A DNA stretch of 64,000 nucleotides from Callipepla californica brunnescens (lineage: Eukaryota; Chordata; Aves; Galliformes; Odontophoridae), in the NCBI GenBank assembly GCA_023055505.1, contig JALIRH010000018.1:10966646-11030645 (forward strand). The letters run 5' to 3'. Shown piece by piece: positions 25,401 to 38,014 of the stretch. How positions within the stretch are numbered: the first letter of the stretch is position 1; each line of letters starts with the position of its first letter. Below the pieces are notes generated by a model. The model saw only the letters and a list, made by a program, of their open reading frames with translations, made no database searches and was not told the origin of the DNA. The position numbers and the translations under genes are program-made.

Positions 25401-27414
25401 AATGTATTCCCAGGGATCCTTAAATTCACAACAATGATAAATAGCACTTTTTAGAAAAACAGTTAATTTTAATAATAATAAAAAAGCAACAGTGTTTTCA
25501 GAACCCTTGTTGGTTTTCACTTCCCTTATAATTCTTACAAAAATAAAAAACAAAACAAAATAAAAACAAACAAACAAACAAACAATTAGTAAATTCACAA
25601 ATAATAGGATGCAATTAGGTAGAAAACTAAATATTAGCAAAGTTATAGCTTCAGTAGTAGACAAAAGAAAAACTTGTGGAGAAAATATGGGAATTTTCAG
25701 AATAGTTTAATTAGCAGAACGCTGAATTATATCAGTCCTCCTCTAAAAGTGATTATAGGAACTCCACGGGGTGCTAGAAGGGAAATTTTAAAATTATATG
25801 AATTATGGCGATAAAGACCATTTCCTCAGATTATCTTAGCAGAGCTCCACAGTGCTTTGTCCTTAAAGCAGCAATTCATATTCCTTTATTAATCTACCTT
25901 TATTCACAGAATGAAGTGGTCACACCATATGAATTTCTCTGAAGGACTTTTTTCTTTTTTAATGTATATAGAAGGCCTTGAGATATGCTGGCAAATAATA
26001 GGAGTATGGAAGGCGGCTGCCAAAAAATGTGGGATAGCTGGCAGCTGTGATGAATTACCTAGTAACAAAGATGAAGAAGTCTTAGCAAAAGTGCACAGAG
26101 TGCGAATAAAACAAGGTGTAAGAAGAGACAAAGGAGGGGAAATGGCTGTGAAGCACCAAAAATGCATTGTTCAAGGATGTAGATGAAGAAATTATAACTT
26201 TATTTGCTACAAATCAAAAGAAAGAAGAAACAACTAGTATTAGAAAATTGCCAAGGTTATTTTAATATTATTTTTCCCTATTAAAAAAAAAATGAAGTCA
26301 GTTATTCATTCATAAGCAGTAAAATTATTCCGGTAAAAAATTACAGATTTTACTGACAGGCATGATTCTTTCTAGAGTCTAAAATGACAGAAGAAATACA
26401 TTACACACCTTTTAGCAGGATACTGGATCTAAATTTTCCATGTGACTGTACCAAAAAGCCAGATCCCATCATTTTAATGGAAGCAAGAAAATAAATCAAA
26501 ATGAGATGCTGTGATTAATAATAAGTTCTCTTTCCAGGAAGTGTATGAATTAAAGTACTTTTATCTTATAATAATTTCCTTACATGGGAATTTTTTAATA
26601 TGATTACAAATGATGCAAAGGATATATAAACTAGGATACCTTTTGAACTAGAAGTGAGAATCATACGTGCGTCCATTATAAAAAAAGTGAACTGAGTTCA
26701 GAGAAATGTTTTCCTATAGCATTGTTTTACATTAAGTTTGTTCTCTCTTCCTTTTCCTCAGTTATGAGGATAAAAAACAAATGTTCTTTAGAAGGAGAAT
26801 ATAAAAGTCTATTAAGTGTTTAAAACAAAAACTTTTCTCCTGTTAGTTTCCAAAACCATAACAGAAACTGTTTGTAATTACCACAACAGATGAAATAGTA
26901 GCAACAGAATTAAACGCGTAAATGGATAACATGAACTGATTTTTTTCAATAGAAATCTGTAATAACTGAGTCCCTGTTTTGTGGATGTTTTTTTTAACAC
27001 AAAATGCTTGCTTAGTCCTGGCAGATGGACATTTACACCATGCAGTTGCTCCAGTGCTTAGTGTTAAATCCTTATTAAAAGAGTATTTACTAAGGCTCGG
27101 CTACCCATATCATTTGCAGTCAGCTCAGAAGTTAGTACTCACCTTCGAAATCCTACCTAAACATAAATATGAGTAAGTGTTGATTTTCTAAAGGTAATTT
27201 TCAGGAATTATGTGAAGCCTTTGCAGAAGGGCATTTTTTAAAAATGCCTGTAAATACATAGAATCAGCCATTTGACCTGTAAACTCCAAAAGCAGTGAAC
27301 TAAGGTGCTAAAAAGCCCACTAGCAATAAGTACCAGGTCTAAACGTGGCAATTATTTCCCTAATTCAGAAGGAAAGTTACCGTCATGAGGAAAACCTCAC
27401 AACTTGGGGATCCC
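22473..27414. other. AT-rich unassigned sequence; one exon-like frame at 22,680
   Basis: Nearly 5 kb with no recognisable gene. A 92-codon frame starting near 22,671 follows a polypyrimidine tract and a CAG (22,657-22,679), an acceptor-like context treated under findings. An (AAAC)n tract is at 25,550-25,586. A 91-codon frame at 25,911-26,186 on the plus strand is unrecognised. Confidence 0.4.
25550..25586. repeat. (AAAC)n simple repeat
   Basis: AAAC units with A-rich start. The minus-strand 110-codon frame across 25,332-25,664 (runs of L/F/V/C) is largely created by this T-rich complement. Confidence 0.88.
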
Positions 27415-27745
27415 ATAACTGTTTATAAACATCTGAAGTGCCAGAATCAAGTTGATGAATGAGGACTTCTTCCCCTGTTGGGCAACAATAGAATGAGGGG
27501 ACAATCTGAAACACAGAAAGCACCATCTGAACATGAGGACATTTTTTTTTCTTTTTACTTTGAGGGTGATAGAGCGCTGGAACAGGCTGATTAGAGAGGT
27601 TGTGGAGCCTTCCTTCTCTGGAGATATTTAAGACTTGCCCGGACTTCCCTGTGCAGCCTGCTGTAGAGTCTGCTCTAGTAGGGGATTGGACTCAAACTCT
27701 AGAGGTCTCTTCCACCCCCCTAGACTTGTGTGGTTCAGTGAAAAC
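27415..27745 (+). mobile_element. CR1 LINE 3' fragment (about 330 bp)
   Basis: It aligns by eye with the CR1 ORF2 C-terminus and 3' region: ACTGTTTATAAACATCTGAA, then GGGCAACAATAGAATGAGGG, GAGGGTGATAGAGCGCTGGA and GGACTTCCCTGTGCAGCCTG. The final ATTCT repeats are missing or decayed. A T run of 9-10 bases interrupts it near 27,542-27,551. The 60-codon frame at 27,600-27,782 is part of this fragment. Confidence 0.85.
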
Positions 27746-30700
27746 TGATCAATCAAAGTGTACCACAAATGCTTCAGAATGAAGACACTTAAGATTTGCT
27801 GAAAGCAAAACCAAACATGGGTATTGCATTTCTAAATATTACGCTTGATCTAGTGTGTTGAAACCCAGAGACAGCGAGTTTTGTAACAGCACATCTGCTG
27901 AGCACAGATTAAAAATTCAAAATATCTTCCTCAGAGTGTGAATGAAGTGTATTTTTAAAAATCCAAATTTGGAGGGTGTTTTGATGAAGGCTTTATCTTT
28001 TAGAAAAATATTAGGATTCACACAACGCCAGGGGTCAAGATTCAGGAAAACTCATTGCAAAATGTGAAGAAGAAGCAACGTTGTAACAGATGGATGATCT
28101 GAAGTCCTGGCAAATTTCATAGAGTGAGGCGACATCTTTCATTGGACCAGATGATACACTAAGAAAATTGGCAAGATTTTAAACTCAGTGTCTTTCCATC
28201 ATCTGTTAAGTTGTAATAAAAGGATAAATTTGGATTATATAGTTAGATTTAATAAAACCAAATTATATTGATTGCATAGATTAATTGAAGCTGTAAACCT
28301 TATTGAAACTGAAGAAGATATCTGGAATTTTGAAGAAAGGAAAAAAAAAAAATACAGCTTTAGCAACGATTCATTCACCTCGGGATTCTTTTGCAGGCTG
28401 TCCATGACCAACAATCAAAGAAGTGTCGGTAGACTTGCTGCATTTGAAAACTGAACCTTCTTCAATTGGTATCAGAACTGATGTGATAAGAACAGTCCTC
28501 AAAGCCATTAGAGTCACATTTTGAAGCACAACAAAAACTCTACCAGAAATAACAAAGATCAAACAACATTCCATCCTAATTTGTGGGCATCACTGTGAAA
28601 ATTATCTGCCTATAGACCAGGATCTCATCTCCTGGCAACCCTTTTGGCTCCCTTTGTTAAGAAGTAGCTGAATGCAGGATTTTTTGTCCTAGAGAATTAG
28701 CCTTTCCTGGTCCTCCAGAGCTGAATCCAGCGCTGCTGCTACTCCCCTTTGCAAGCCCAGTGGCAGTGATGCTATACATGTGCTTCAAGAGATAGATACA
28801 AACAAGCCACACTACAGACAGAGGACAACAATATGTCCAGTCATCAAGACAAGCACAAGTACCTTCAGTGTAGTCCTGAAATACTAATAGAGTCACAAGA
28901 ACACAGATGGATAACCCTATACCACTGCTCTGCTCTTACTACTGAGTCATCTACATACCTTCCAGCTCTCCAATCACAATTCCCACATACTCCCAGTACA
29001 TCTGCCTATGAACCCAGGCTTTACATCCATATGACCTTCATGTTTGGGCCCAGACCCCCTCACTCAGTCTTTGTCTCTCACCTGTCTTTCCCAATGTGGC
29101 CTTCACTGGTAAGTGCCGCCTAAAGCTCACTAGTGAGTTACACAGCCTCCACACAGAAGGGCCTGTTTCAGGAGTAACTAGGTTCTGATCTCTCCCTTTG
29201 TTGACCATATGACCTGCAGGCTGCTGTTACACTCTTTGAATATCAGACCTGAAAGCTGAGTCTTCATTTAGGATTTCGAAACCTGAGATTCTGAGATCCT
29301 TCACTCTTATCACTGACAGTAAAAGTGGCTTTTCTCCTGACTGGCAAATAAAAGGAGAGACACTAGAAATTAAAAAAAAAAAAAAAAAAAAAGGGGGGGG
29401 AAATGTGCAGCAGTATGCTCCAGTCTGAACTGTGCCCTGTTACAAGAGAGCAAGAAAGCTGTTACTATTCACATCTGCAAAGTCTGCTAAATTATCTCAT
29501 GCTTGTCTGTCTTCATCCGTTATCAGTGTTAGATACCTTTGTCTTAGTCCAATCTGGGTTGAGATGAAGTAATGAGACCTACGGTAAGACCTGTTTCGAA
29601 CTGAGATCACGCAGGCTCATAGAAAATAATTATTTATCCCCTTACAATGCAGTATGTTTTTTAATGGGATATATGACATTGATAGCCAAGGCTTTGTTAT
29701 CTGATTTGCTACTATCACTGTACTATCCTCACATTTCATATGACTGTTCTTTTCCTTCCCTGCATTGTATTTCTGCCTGGTAAGATCAAACTCTGAGGCA
29801 ATGCTCATTGTTTGGACAAGAGTGTGAAAGCTTTTGGCAAATAAGATTAGTGGAGCTCTCTGGGAGACAAGCATGTGCTTGAGCATACTGTATTATTTAG
29901 ATATCTGCTTTTTAGATATATCATGTCTCATCAGTTCTGTAGCAGCAAAGTCTGTATCTAAATCAGCCTCTGAATTATCTTGCACTGTGAAAAACCTATG
30001 AGGAATTTACACTAAAACAGTAACATTTTTCTTCATGAACAGCAAAAATAACACATAAATAGGACAGTAAAAAGTATCATGATGGATGTATAAAAATGGT
30101 TCTGTCAGAATATTTGATCAAAATATTTTTCTCTCCTTTTTTTTTTTCCTCCTCTACCATAAGGTAATTACAACACTTTAGAAAGACTTCTCCACTTTGC
30201 CTAAACAAAGGCAAGACAGAGAGACTACTGGAAACTGTCAAGGGTGACTCATGTCTCCTAAGTTCTGTATCTGAAAATGCGAGCATCAATTTAATCACAT
30301 TTCTGTTTTCAGAGTTTAAATTTTAGATAAAGTAAGGATTGTTGTATCTCAGTGTATACTCTATAAGAGAATAGAGGTTTGAAGTCATCACCATGTTAAA
30401 AATTATCAAGAAATTATAATCCATTAACACATGACAGAAATGAAGCTGCCTATCCTTCTTTAGTATGATTACGTACTTCTTTCCTTTTTCTTCATTGACT
30501 ACACAGGGTGGATCTCCTCTGTTATGAAAATCAGTGTTCTGTGGTGAAAGAAAGCTGATGACTGCAGAATTCTTGCTTGTTACTAAATTTAGAAAGAGTG
30601 ACTAATGTGATTCCAAGCACTGAGAAAAGGTCTCATTAGTCAAAGCAAATGAATGACTCTCTGGAATATTCCTGTCAAGTCATTTAATCTCTCTCTTCAC

Positions 30701-33394
30701 AGATGGTCACTACTATGTTTCTTATTTTCTAAATGTTCAACTTGATGACCTGGTATCTAATTGATGGACATGCTGTTCAGTCACAATAACAAGTGGGAAC
30801 AAAAAGAAGCTGAGTTTTGGAAATAAGAAGTGCCTTTCAGTGCTAAGCATTCTGAAAACAGCAGGTACTAGATACGTCAAATTAGAAACTTGTTCTTGCA
30901 GAACCCTATTACACTTATCTTCCCTCTTCTTGTCTTCCGGTGTCAAAATGGAATTCCTTCCTTGACAGACAACATAGAGTGATGCATTACTAAAGGTTTT
31001 CATTCTCACTAAAGTTATAATGGGTGCTTTAAAGTCCAGGAACAAATTTTGAATAAGGTACCATAGAATATCAGATTGAAATGTATTTGAATATGGTGGG
31101 TAAAAATCGCAGAAATACTGCTTTAAATATAGTATATCATAAAATAGTTATTACTTTTACACAGTAAAAAACATTCACATGTACATATTATCTAATGTGA
31201 ATTTTCTAGTAGGAGTTGATTTCAGTATGCTACTCATTTTGAAGCAAGAGAGGCAATATTCTCTAATGTAAGAACACGAAACACTACTTTGATTCCTACA
31301 TATTTGGTGTGAGGAGGCAGCATATCTTATTTATTTACATGTAATGAACGTTTTCTGGAGAAAAAAAGAGCAAGGCATTTCCTTATGATACAGATATATG
31401 AATTTTGTATTCTAAATCCAAGATTCTACTGTATCAGACCTTGGGCATTATACACAAAAGTGCAGAACACAAAATGCAAATATACATACAAATAAACTAA
31501 ACATAAACAAAAACATTAAAAAAAAAACAAAAAACATTTGACCAATGAAGCTGAGAAAGTATTCCCCACTACGTGTTAGCAAAATGTCTCATCTATGTTT
31601 GCATCTCAAACCTGCAGTAGTTTTCTGCAATTATTTGAGCACCAATTATATCTTGAGATCTAGTACTCAGGCTCTTTTGTCAGAAGTGACATGCTTCTCT
31701 CTGAACTGATCAGACCGAGTTTGGTGAAAAGGCCACTTATTTTCCTTAGCCTTACATTTTCATAAAGCAATAAAACAAACTAGACAATGACCTGTTTCTA
31801 CACTTTACAGGCCTGATCTATTGTTCAGCAGACAGAAATAATGACACTAAAAATCTGCAGTTAAACACATTACTGTCTCTGAATACCTGCCTCTGTTTCT
31901 CTTTGTACGTGCACTCTCATCTATTGTGCATGTACTTAATATGACTATTTACAAAGGTAATTAAGATATTCAAGACGATTGTTTAACAAGTTGGTTTTAA
32001 TTACTAATCCAAATAATGATTTAGGTTCATAAATCTTGATGAGCAAGATTTCCTTCTCTCCATACCCAAGATCTGAAGTCACACAAAATCTTTATATGGA
32101 ATAGTCTTTAACATTTCAAATAACACAACAACTAGAACACTGTAAAGGATACTGACTTTAAGAGTGATAACAATTACTGTGATGTTGAAACGTAGAGTAG
32201 CAGCTATATTGTTAAGAGTCTTAGCGAAATTTAGAAAAAAATTACATAGTTAGATAACTCCTGCTAGAAAAGAAAGGAAAACAACAAACATTTAACCATA
32301 GCACTTGTCACTGTTTATTTCCAGAATCTTCTTAATAATAGTTTTTATGTTTCTCAAGTCTGCTTATGAAATATTCATACAGCAGGCTTATAATTATTAG
32401 AATTATCCTTTCTGCCGCAATTTCATATTAGGAATTTTTGGTCCTAAAAATTATGTACATGCCTATTTTCACATGAGGGCTGTCATCACCAAACATATTT
32501 CACAAAACCAGTCTATTAAGACATTTTCATTATGGGTCTGATAGCAAGAAAGATCATTAACTGAACAATACATTTAATCTCATAAATATTTTCTATGCTC
32601 ATGATTTGCTAATGTTAATTTGCTAGAGTTTGTAAAAATGCTGTAGTTTCTCCTGTATTAAGTAAGTCCTGTCCTGTTTCCCTAGTTCTCAAAGACTGGG
32701 TGTAGGAACAATGGAATCATGAGACCTTTGAACAACCCTTGAAAGATGCTGTAACTGATGGTTTAAGCAGTCTTGAAAATGCTCTTGATTGCTGACACAT
32801 CCAATGTTTTAATCTCTTCTGCACAGTGGGATGGTGTTCTGCTCACAAAGAAGCAAAATTATATTACTAGAGCCTCTAGCTTGGTCTTCTTCGTAGTTTT
32901 CCCCAGGGTTATATTAATATTTTCCATTTCATTAGAAGTATTTTCTATTTTATTTTTATTTTTTGGCCCACTTATATTCCAAGAATCCCATCCCTCTGAG
33001 TTCCAATCATCTTTTACAACTATGGGTCTTATTTTCTTCATTAGTAAATTTTTATCTGTTTGGGCATATTGCCTCACCAACATGATAATTTTATGTTCTA
33101 ATTGCTTTACTCAGGCAAACAGCATCAGTTTCACCCCTTAAATATTCTTCAGCAGATTTCATGGAGTTCAATGGTACTAATAGCAGCCACACCACAGTTG
33201 ATGCAGTAAGCTGTCTTTCCTTGGAAGTCAAAATATGATTTCCCAAATTTTGAAGAAATTCAGCCGTAAAAGATAGCAACTCGGGAATGTCCCTGTAACT
33301 CCAAAACAGTCCCCATTTTTCTACTACCTCTGCCACAGAGATTAAAATTAGATGCAATTTACCAGCAAAATTGGCAGCTAGTTACATAAGTAGT
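27746..33394. other. Unassigned sequence with a less AT-rich patch and protein-like minus frames before the LTR
   Basis: No named gene. The patch 28,600-29,240 is visibly richer in G and C than its surroundings, without a repeat that I recognise. An A run of about 21 followed directly by eight G lies at 29,372-29,400. Minus-strand frames 33,357-33,091 and 33,083-32,859 have a globular-protein-like composition in two different frames and could be a decayed mobile-element coding part; I cannot assign them. Confidence 0.35.
29372..29400. repeat. A21G8 homopolymer junction
   Basis: An uninterrupted run of about 21 A is followed at once by eight G. Homopolymers like this are prone to length variation and sequencing error. 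No transposon tail that I recognise ends here. Confidence 0.85.
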
Positions 33395-33958
33395 TGTCCT
33401 GTTTTTATGATTTTTGTTATCTTATTGATATTTCACATCATAACATCATGTAGTGTATTGGGAGTTAAAGATTTAATGCTCCAGCTCCGTGGATCATTGA
33501 TAGTCATGGGTATACCTGTCTCAGAAGAGAAGAAGAACTACGTTCCCCTGAGGAATGTGCGATGCTTTGTATTTTTACATGTTTCCACTCTGAGGGAAAG
33601 ATGAAAACAGTCTGCGGTCACAGGACAGTCTCTCTTTCCTTTGGGATAGACCAGCAGTGGGTGCTAGCTGCTGTCTCACCTTCAGCGTTAGCGTAAGGCC
33701 TTCAGTTTATTGGACACTCTCTCTTGCCCATTTTATTTGATTTATTAGCTTCAATTCCAATTATATTGTATGATATTGTGTTATTTTGCTTTCAAATATC
33801 TTATTTAGTAAATTAGCTTTGTTCCTCAGATCATTGCTGCTGTTTTGTTTTTAGGCCCGTCTCCCTTTTCCCTTTCCCCCTTTGCTTTTTGTGGGTCCGT
33901 GGGCCCCCTGCACCAACTGTCATGGGACTGGGCCAAACCAGCCCGTGAACTGTTGACA
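33395..33958 (+). mobile_element. Solo LTR of an ERVL-like endogenous retrovirus (copy 2, 564 bp)
   Basis: The element starts TGTCCTG and ends TTGACA. GTAGT lies directly outside both ends (33,390-33,394 and 33,959-33,963), an exact 5-bp target duplication that fixes the limits. It aligns over its whole length with the minus-strand copy at 5,784-6,344 (for example GGATCATTGATAGT, GTCTCAGAAGAGAAGA, CGTAAGGCCTTCGGTTTATT-like and GACTGGGCCAAACCAG blocks). No canonical AATAAA is obvious in it. The 77-codon frame inside is not a gene. Since the duplication abuts the single LTR on both sides, the internal genes were lost by LTR-LTR recombination. Confidence 0.9.
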
Positions 33959-36440
33959 GTAGTTGTAAACATTGGGCCATCTTTTAGCTCCTGTTTTTAA
34001 TGCAGTCCAGATTTTCAGTTTGAAAGAAAATTTGCATGACTATTTATTGAGCCTTTCTAATAAAAAGTTATTTCTCAACAAAAAAGCCTACTTGACATAA
34101 ATCCAAACACATTTATAATCACATAAAATTTTAGTAGTCAAGCTAGCTCTGTTCCAACCTCAAGAGCTTTGCTGTTGTCCCGATATATTTTCTCATACAG
34201 TCAAGTTTTATGTAGCTAAATAATACTTTGACCAGTTGAAGCAAGGTATTCTGTCACTCAAGAGATTTTCTGTAATGCATTTTCTACCTCAATCGTGGTT
34301 TATTGAAGGTTTTCTGTGACTGACTTTCATAATGACTGGAACAAAAGACATAAAATGCCTCTTAAATGAGAAGTATAAGCAAATGTAGTTCCAATTTAGT
34401 TGCATAAAGGTCCTAATAAAGGGCTGGGTTTCAACAGTACTAATTTAAATTTGAGAATTTAACAATAAGAAAAATTTTTCTTCAGTATCTCTTTGAATCC
34501 TACTCCTTAATTCCACCATTTTACTAAAATATTTGAATGAGGTTTTTAATTACTTGAACAAGGCCATCCAAAAAAACTTTGGAAATGAACTCTCATCATT
34601 CTCCCTATATGCAGTGGAGTATGAAACAGGGACATTTCTCGAACTGTGTTTGGAGCTTCTTTCCACTCTGAATCACGTGGACAAAATAGCTCACTTCAAC
34701 TTGAGTTTCTTCGCTTTCTATACTGCAGACAAGCTAGATACTAGTTTCAGGGAGTTTTACTAATATAAAATACAACCTTACGTGCATACATGTTTTGGAG
34801 CTACACAGTTTTGACCTTTTATTTCCAAAGATCTCAGCTGTAGTTTTATTTATTTATTTTTAATCTTTATACTTTCTTAATAGGATGCAAAATAGTTTTT
34901 CTTCTCTAGGACATGAAGTTATAGACACTGGATAGGTTTTCTAACTCAATTATTTTCCAGGTTCATTCCAGGTCCATTGCTCAATTTGGCAAGAAACGTG
35001 ACATTGACCTATAAGTGAATTTGCATTATTTATGTTACAAACAGTAATATACACGCTAAATAATTTTTAACATATTACTGTTATCTTCTGTACTGTAGTT
35101 GTTTCCCCATTCAAACTTCTTTTCAGTAATTCATAAAACAGCTTTGTCTTCTTTAATATTTTAAAAATAAAGCACAAAAATTAATAATCTCTAGCTAATC
35201 TACAGATTTATATCTAGGTAGAAAATACTTTAATGTGGGGTCAAGAAATAGCTCCATCCCCTAATTATGTCAGATGATTACATTAATTATTTTATCAGTA
35301 CATATTTGAACTCAGGTTAAATCTTGATTTTACAAAGCAACAGTTGTAAAATAGACACAGGGAAATTCAAATATATTGTTACATTGCTCAGTTTAAGCAT
35401 GAACAGCAATAGTTTATCTCATTTATTTTTTCCACAAATATTAACATTTTTCTTAAATACAAATCTTTGCATTTTTCAAACTGTATATAGAAGAAATAAA
35501 TAAAATCAGTGTGTTCTCATGTAAAATGTAGCAAATAATAATAAAAGTATTGTTGTGTGGGCTCTGTAGCTGTGGTCTAACATGAGAACAAAACTTCTGT
35601 GTTTCTTATACTTACATTCTTGTATCCTCTCTCCAACAAGATTTCCATAGACAAACCCCAAAATTCAGAGTATGCTGTTCATGACTAGCAAAGAAAGGTG
35701 AGCAGATCAACAAATGGTCCTGAAATGTTTGGTTTTTATGCTTTATTTTGAATGTGACTACAGGCTATCAAAAAAAGTATTAACATGAAATGGAGAAATA
35801 GAACTGCAATTTGAATTTTGTTGTATAGTGAATATTTAAACATGTGTAGGATGAGTGGGCATTTAACTCCAGGTAATCACCTTTATCACTGGGCTTCAGC
35901 AGTTTGAACTTAAAGATATCAGGACTCATGTCTCTGTGTTTATATGTATAAAATATTGATGTGAGATACTCTTGAGAGATAGATTAAGATTAGTATTATT
36001 ACAAGTAGATGCAAATTCTGAAAATTTTGGATAGAAATGCAAGTCAAGTAAGAATGATATATGGGTACAAGAATGTTGTGAGTAGAAAACTGTGTCTAAG
36101 AGTTTCCATCTCTCAGGAAGATCTTCAATTATTGAAAAGTAATATAACTCCACATATTCATGACATATCAACAATGGTTTAAATTCAGATTTTAGATGCT
36201 TAAAGAAGAGTTATATAAACAATCACCAAAAAAAGATTTTCACTGAGAGTAGGAGCTGAACCTCAAGTGTTCTAGATTTTAATTAAAAGAATTCACTGAA
36301 CTGGGTAATAACAATTAAATAAGGAAAATATTGGGTGGAAAATCACAGCAAAAAAGATTCATCCTATTAATTTTCTGTCTCTTCGATACGAGGATTTACC
36401 TACAATTACATTTTTGCAACCATGCTTATAATGGAATAAG
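33959..36440. other. AT-rich unassigned sequence
   Basis: No recognisable gene or repeat. Open frames are at most about 80 codons (for example 34,533-34,763 plus) with no motif. Confidence 0.5.
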
Positions 36441-36547
36441 AAACAGTAAAACAACAACGACAACAACAAAGAAAAACAGACAAGCAGACAAAAAAAAAAA
36501 GAAGAAGAAAAAAAAAAAAAGAAATAACAAGCAAATGAACAGGTAGA
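36441..36547. repeat. A-rich (CAA)n/(GAA)n tract next to a CR1 5' break
   Basis: CAA, AAG and A runs extend up to the 5' truncation point of the CR1 copy that follows. The minus-strand frames of phenylalanine and the plus-strand lysine runs over it are artefacts of the tract. Confidence 0.85.
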
Positions 36548-37178
36548 CAAGAAACTGATTGATGCTCGGCTGAACATGAGCCGGCAGTGTGCCCAGGTGG
36601 CCAAGAAGGCCAACGGCATCCTGGCTTGCATCAGGAATGGTGTCGCCAGCAGGAGCAGAGAGATGATTGTCCAGTTTTGGGCCCCTCGCTGCAAGAAAGA
36701 CATTGAGGCCCTGGAATGTGTTCAAAGAAGGGCGACAAAGCTGGTGAGGGATCTAGAACACAGGCCATATGAGGAAAGGCTGAAGGAGATGGTAATGTTC
36801 AGCCTGGAGAAGAGGAGGCTCAGGGGAGACCTTATTGCCCTCTATAACTTCCTGAAGGGAGGTTGAAGTGAGCTGGGGGGCTGGCCTCTTCTCTCGTGTA
36901 ATTACTGAGAGGACTAGAGGGAATGGTTTCAAGCTGTGCCAAGAGAGATTCAGGTTAGACATTAGGAAATATTACTTCTCAGAAAGGGTGGTCAGGCACT
37001 GGAATGAACTGCCCAGGGAGGTGGTGGAGTCGCCAACACTGGGGGTGTTCAAGGAACGACTGGATGTTGTGTTGAGGGACATGGTTTAGTGGGAGCTATG
37101 GGTGATAGGTGAATGGTTGGGCTGGTTGATCTTGTAGGTCTTTTCCAACCTTGGTGATTCTATGATTCTATGATTCTA
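36548..37178 (+). mobile_element. CR1 LINE 3' fragment with intact-looking 3' end (about 630 bp)
   Basis: The copy encodes the C-terminal part of CR1 ORF2 in two frames. Frame 36,576-36,866 has the [18 protein letters not shown] segment and the [20 protein letters not shown] segment. Frame 36,868-37,089 has [20 protein letters not shown] and [20 protein letters not shown]. One frameshift near 36,866 separates them. The 3' end is complete, GGTGATTCTATGATTCTATG followed by ATTCTA, the CR1 signature. It is less decayed than the other CR1 copies here, so probably the youngest. It is 5'-truncated at about 36,548. Confidence 0.97.
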
Positions 37179-38014
37179 AGAAAAATCTTACTGATGCAAG
37201 GCCAAATGTCAAAAGAAGAAACCTTTGTTTTCCTCTGAAAAAGTATGTGCATGTATTTCCTCATTGCATTTCAGTTGGCATTGGTATCCATACAGCAGAG
37301 GGTTTAAAAAATGGTTAGATCTCACTGTCAAATAACTGCAAAAACAAAATAGGAATAGAGTGCCATCTTCCCAGAGAGATAATTCACAGTGATTTAACTT
37401 AGTTGAAGTCTTGCTGGGTTCACATTCTCCTTATGAGTGAGCAAAACTTTTTTTTCTGAAACTCTAGATGTTTGGTTGTTGGCAGCAGTTGGTACGGTCA
37501 CAATTTTGACATTGAGGAAACATATGTACATTTCATAAAACCCACGAAGAAAGCTGGTTGTACCTGCCTCCTTGAGGAATTCACATAATCACATAATTGT
37601 AGGGAATTATAATAAGGTTATGTGTATGTATGTAATATGAAACTAAACAAAAGATTATACCTCAGTAGTTCAATTTACAGGAAAATGGAAAATAGTTAAT
37701 TAAGCATTATATATTTTATTGAATGAGAAGAGGTATGAAATTGCCTCTGACCACTTCTAGAATGACCCAGGAAGGGTATCAGTCATAAGCCAAGAATAAG
37801 AAAAGAATAGCATACTCTGTTGCAAGGACTTGTTGAGAATTCTCACAGGAAAGCAATCTCTTAATAGAACTGCTTCCTTCGCAGCTACCAGTCCTTAAAT
37901 GATATCAGGGAGGGGTAGACCCTGAGTCACACAGGTCAATTGCCTTCACCAGGGCTAGCCATGCCTCTTAACCAGATGCTCAGTCACTGGTTCAAGCCGT
38001 GACCTTAAATCCCC
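37179..38014. other. Unassigned sequence
   Basis: No gene seen. Bases 37,880-38,010, directly before the hexanucleotide array, are of more balanced composition than the flanks but match nothing that I recognise. Confidence 0.5.

Noticed and set aside
25332..25664. 110-codon hydrophobic minus frame that looks like a membrane protein
   Set aside because: The hydrophobic residues come from the T-rich complement of the (AAAC)n tract. No start context or homologue is recognised.
36359..36725. Two minus-strand frames of 99 and 114 codons
   Set aside because: Their phenylalanine/leucine runs are the complement of the A-rich tract; the remainder is the antisense of CR1.
37583..37612. TCACATAATCACATAATTGT as a minus-strand CR1 tail
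   Set aside because: Only about 25 bases resemble CR1 and nothing follows it in CR1 order.
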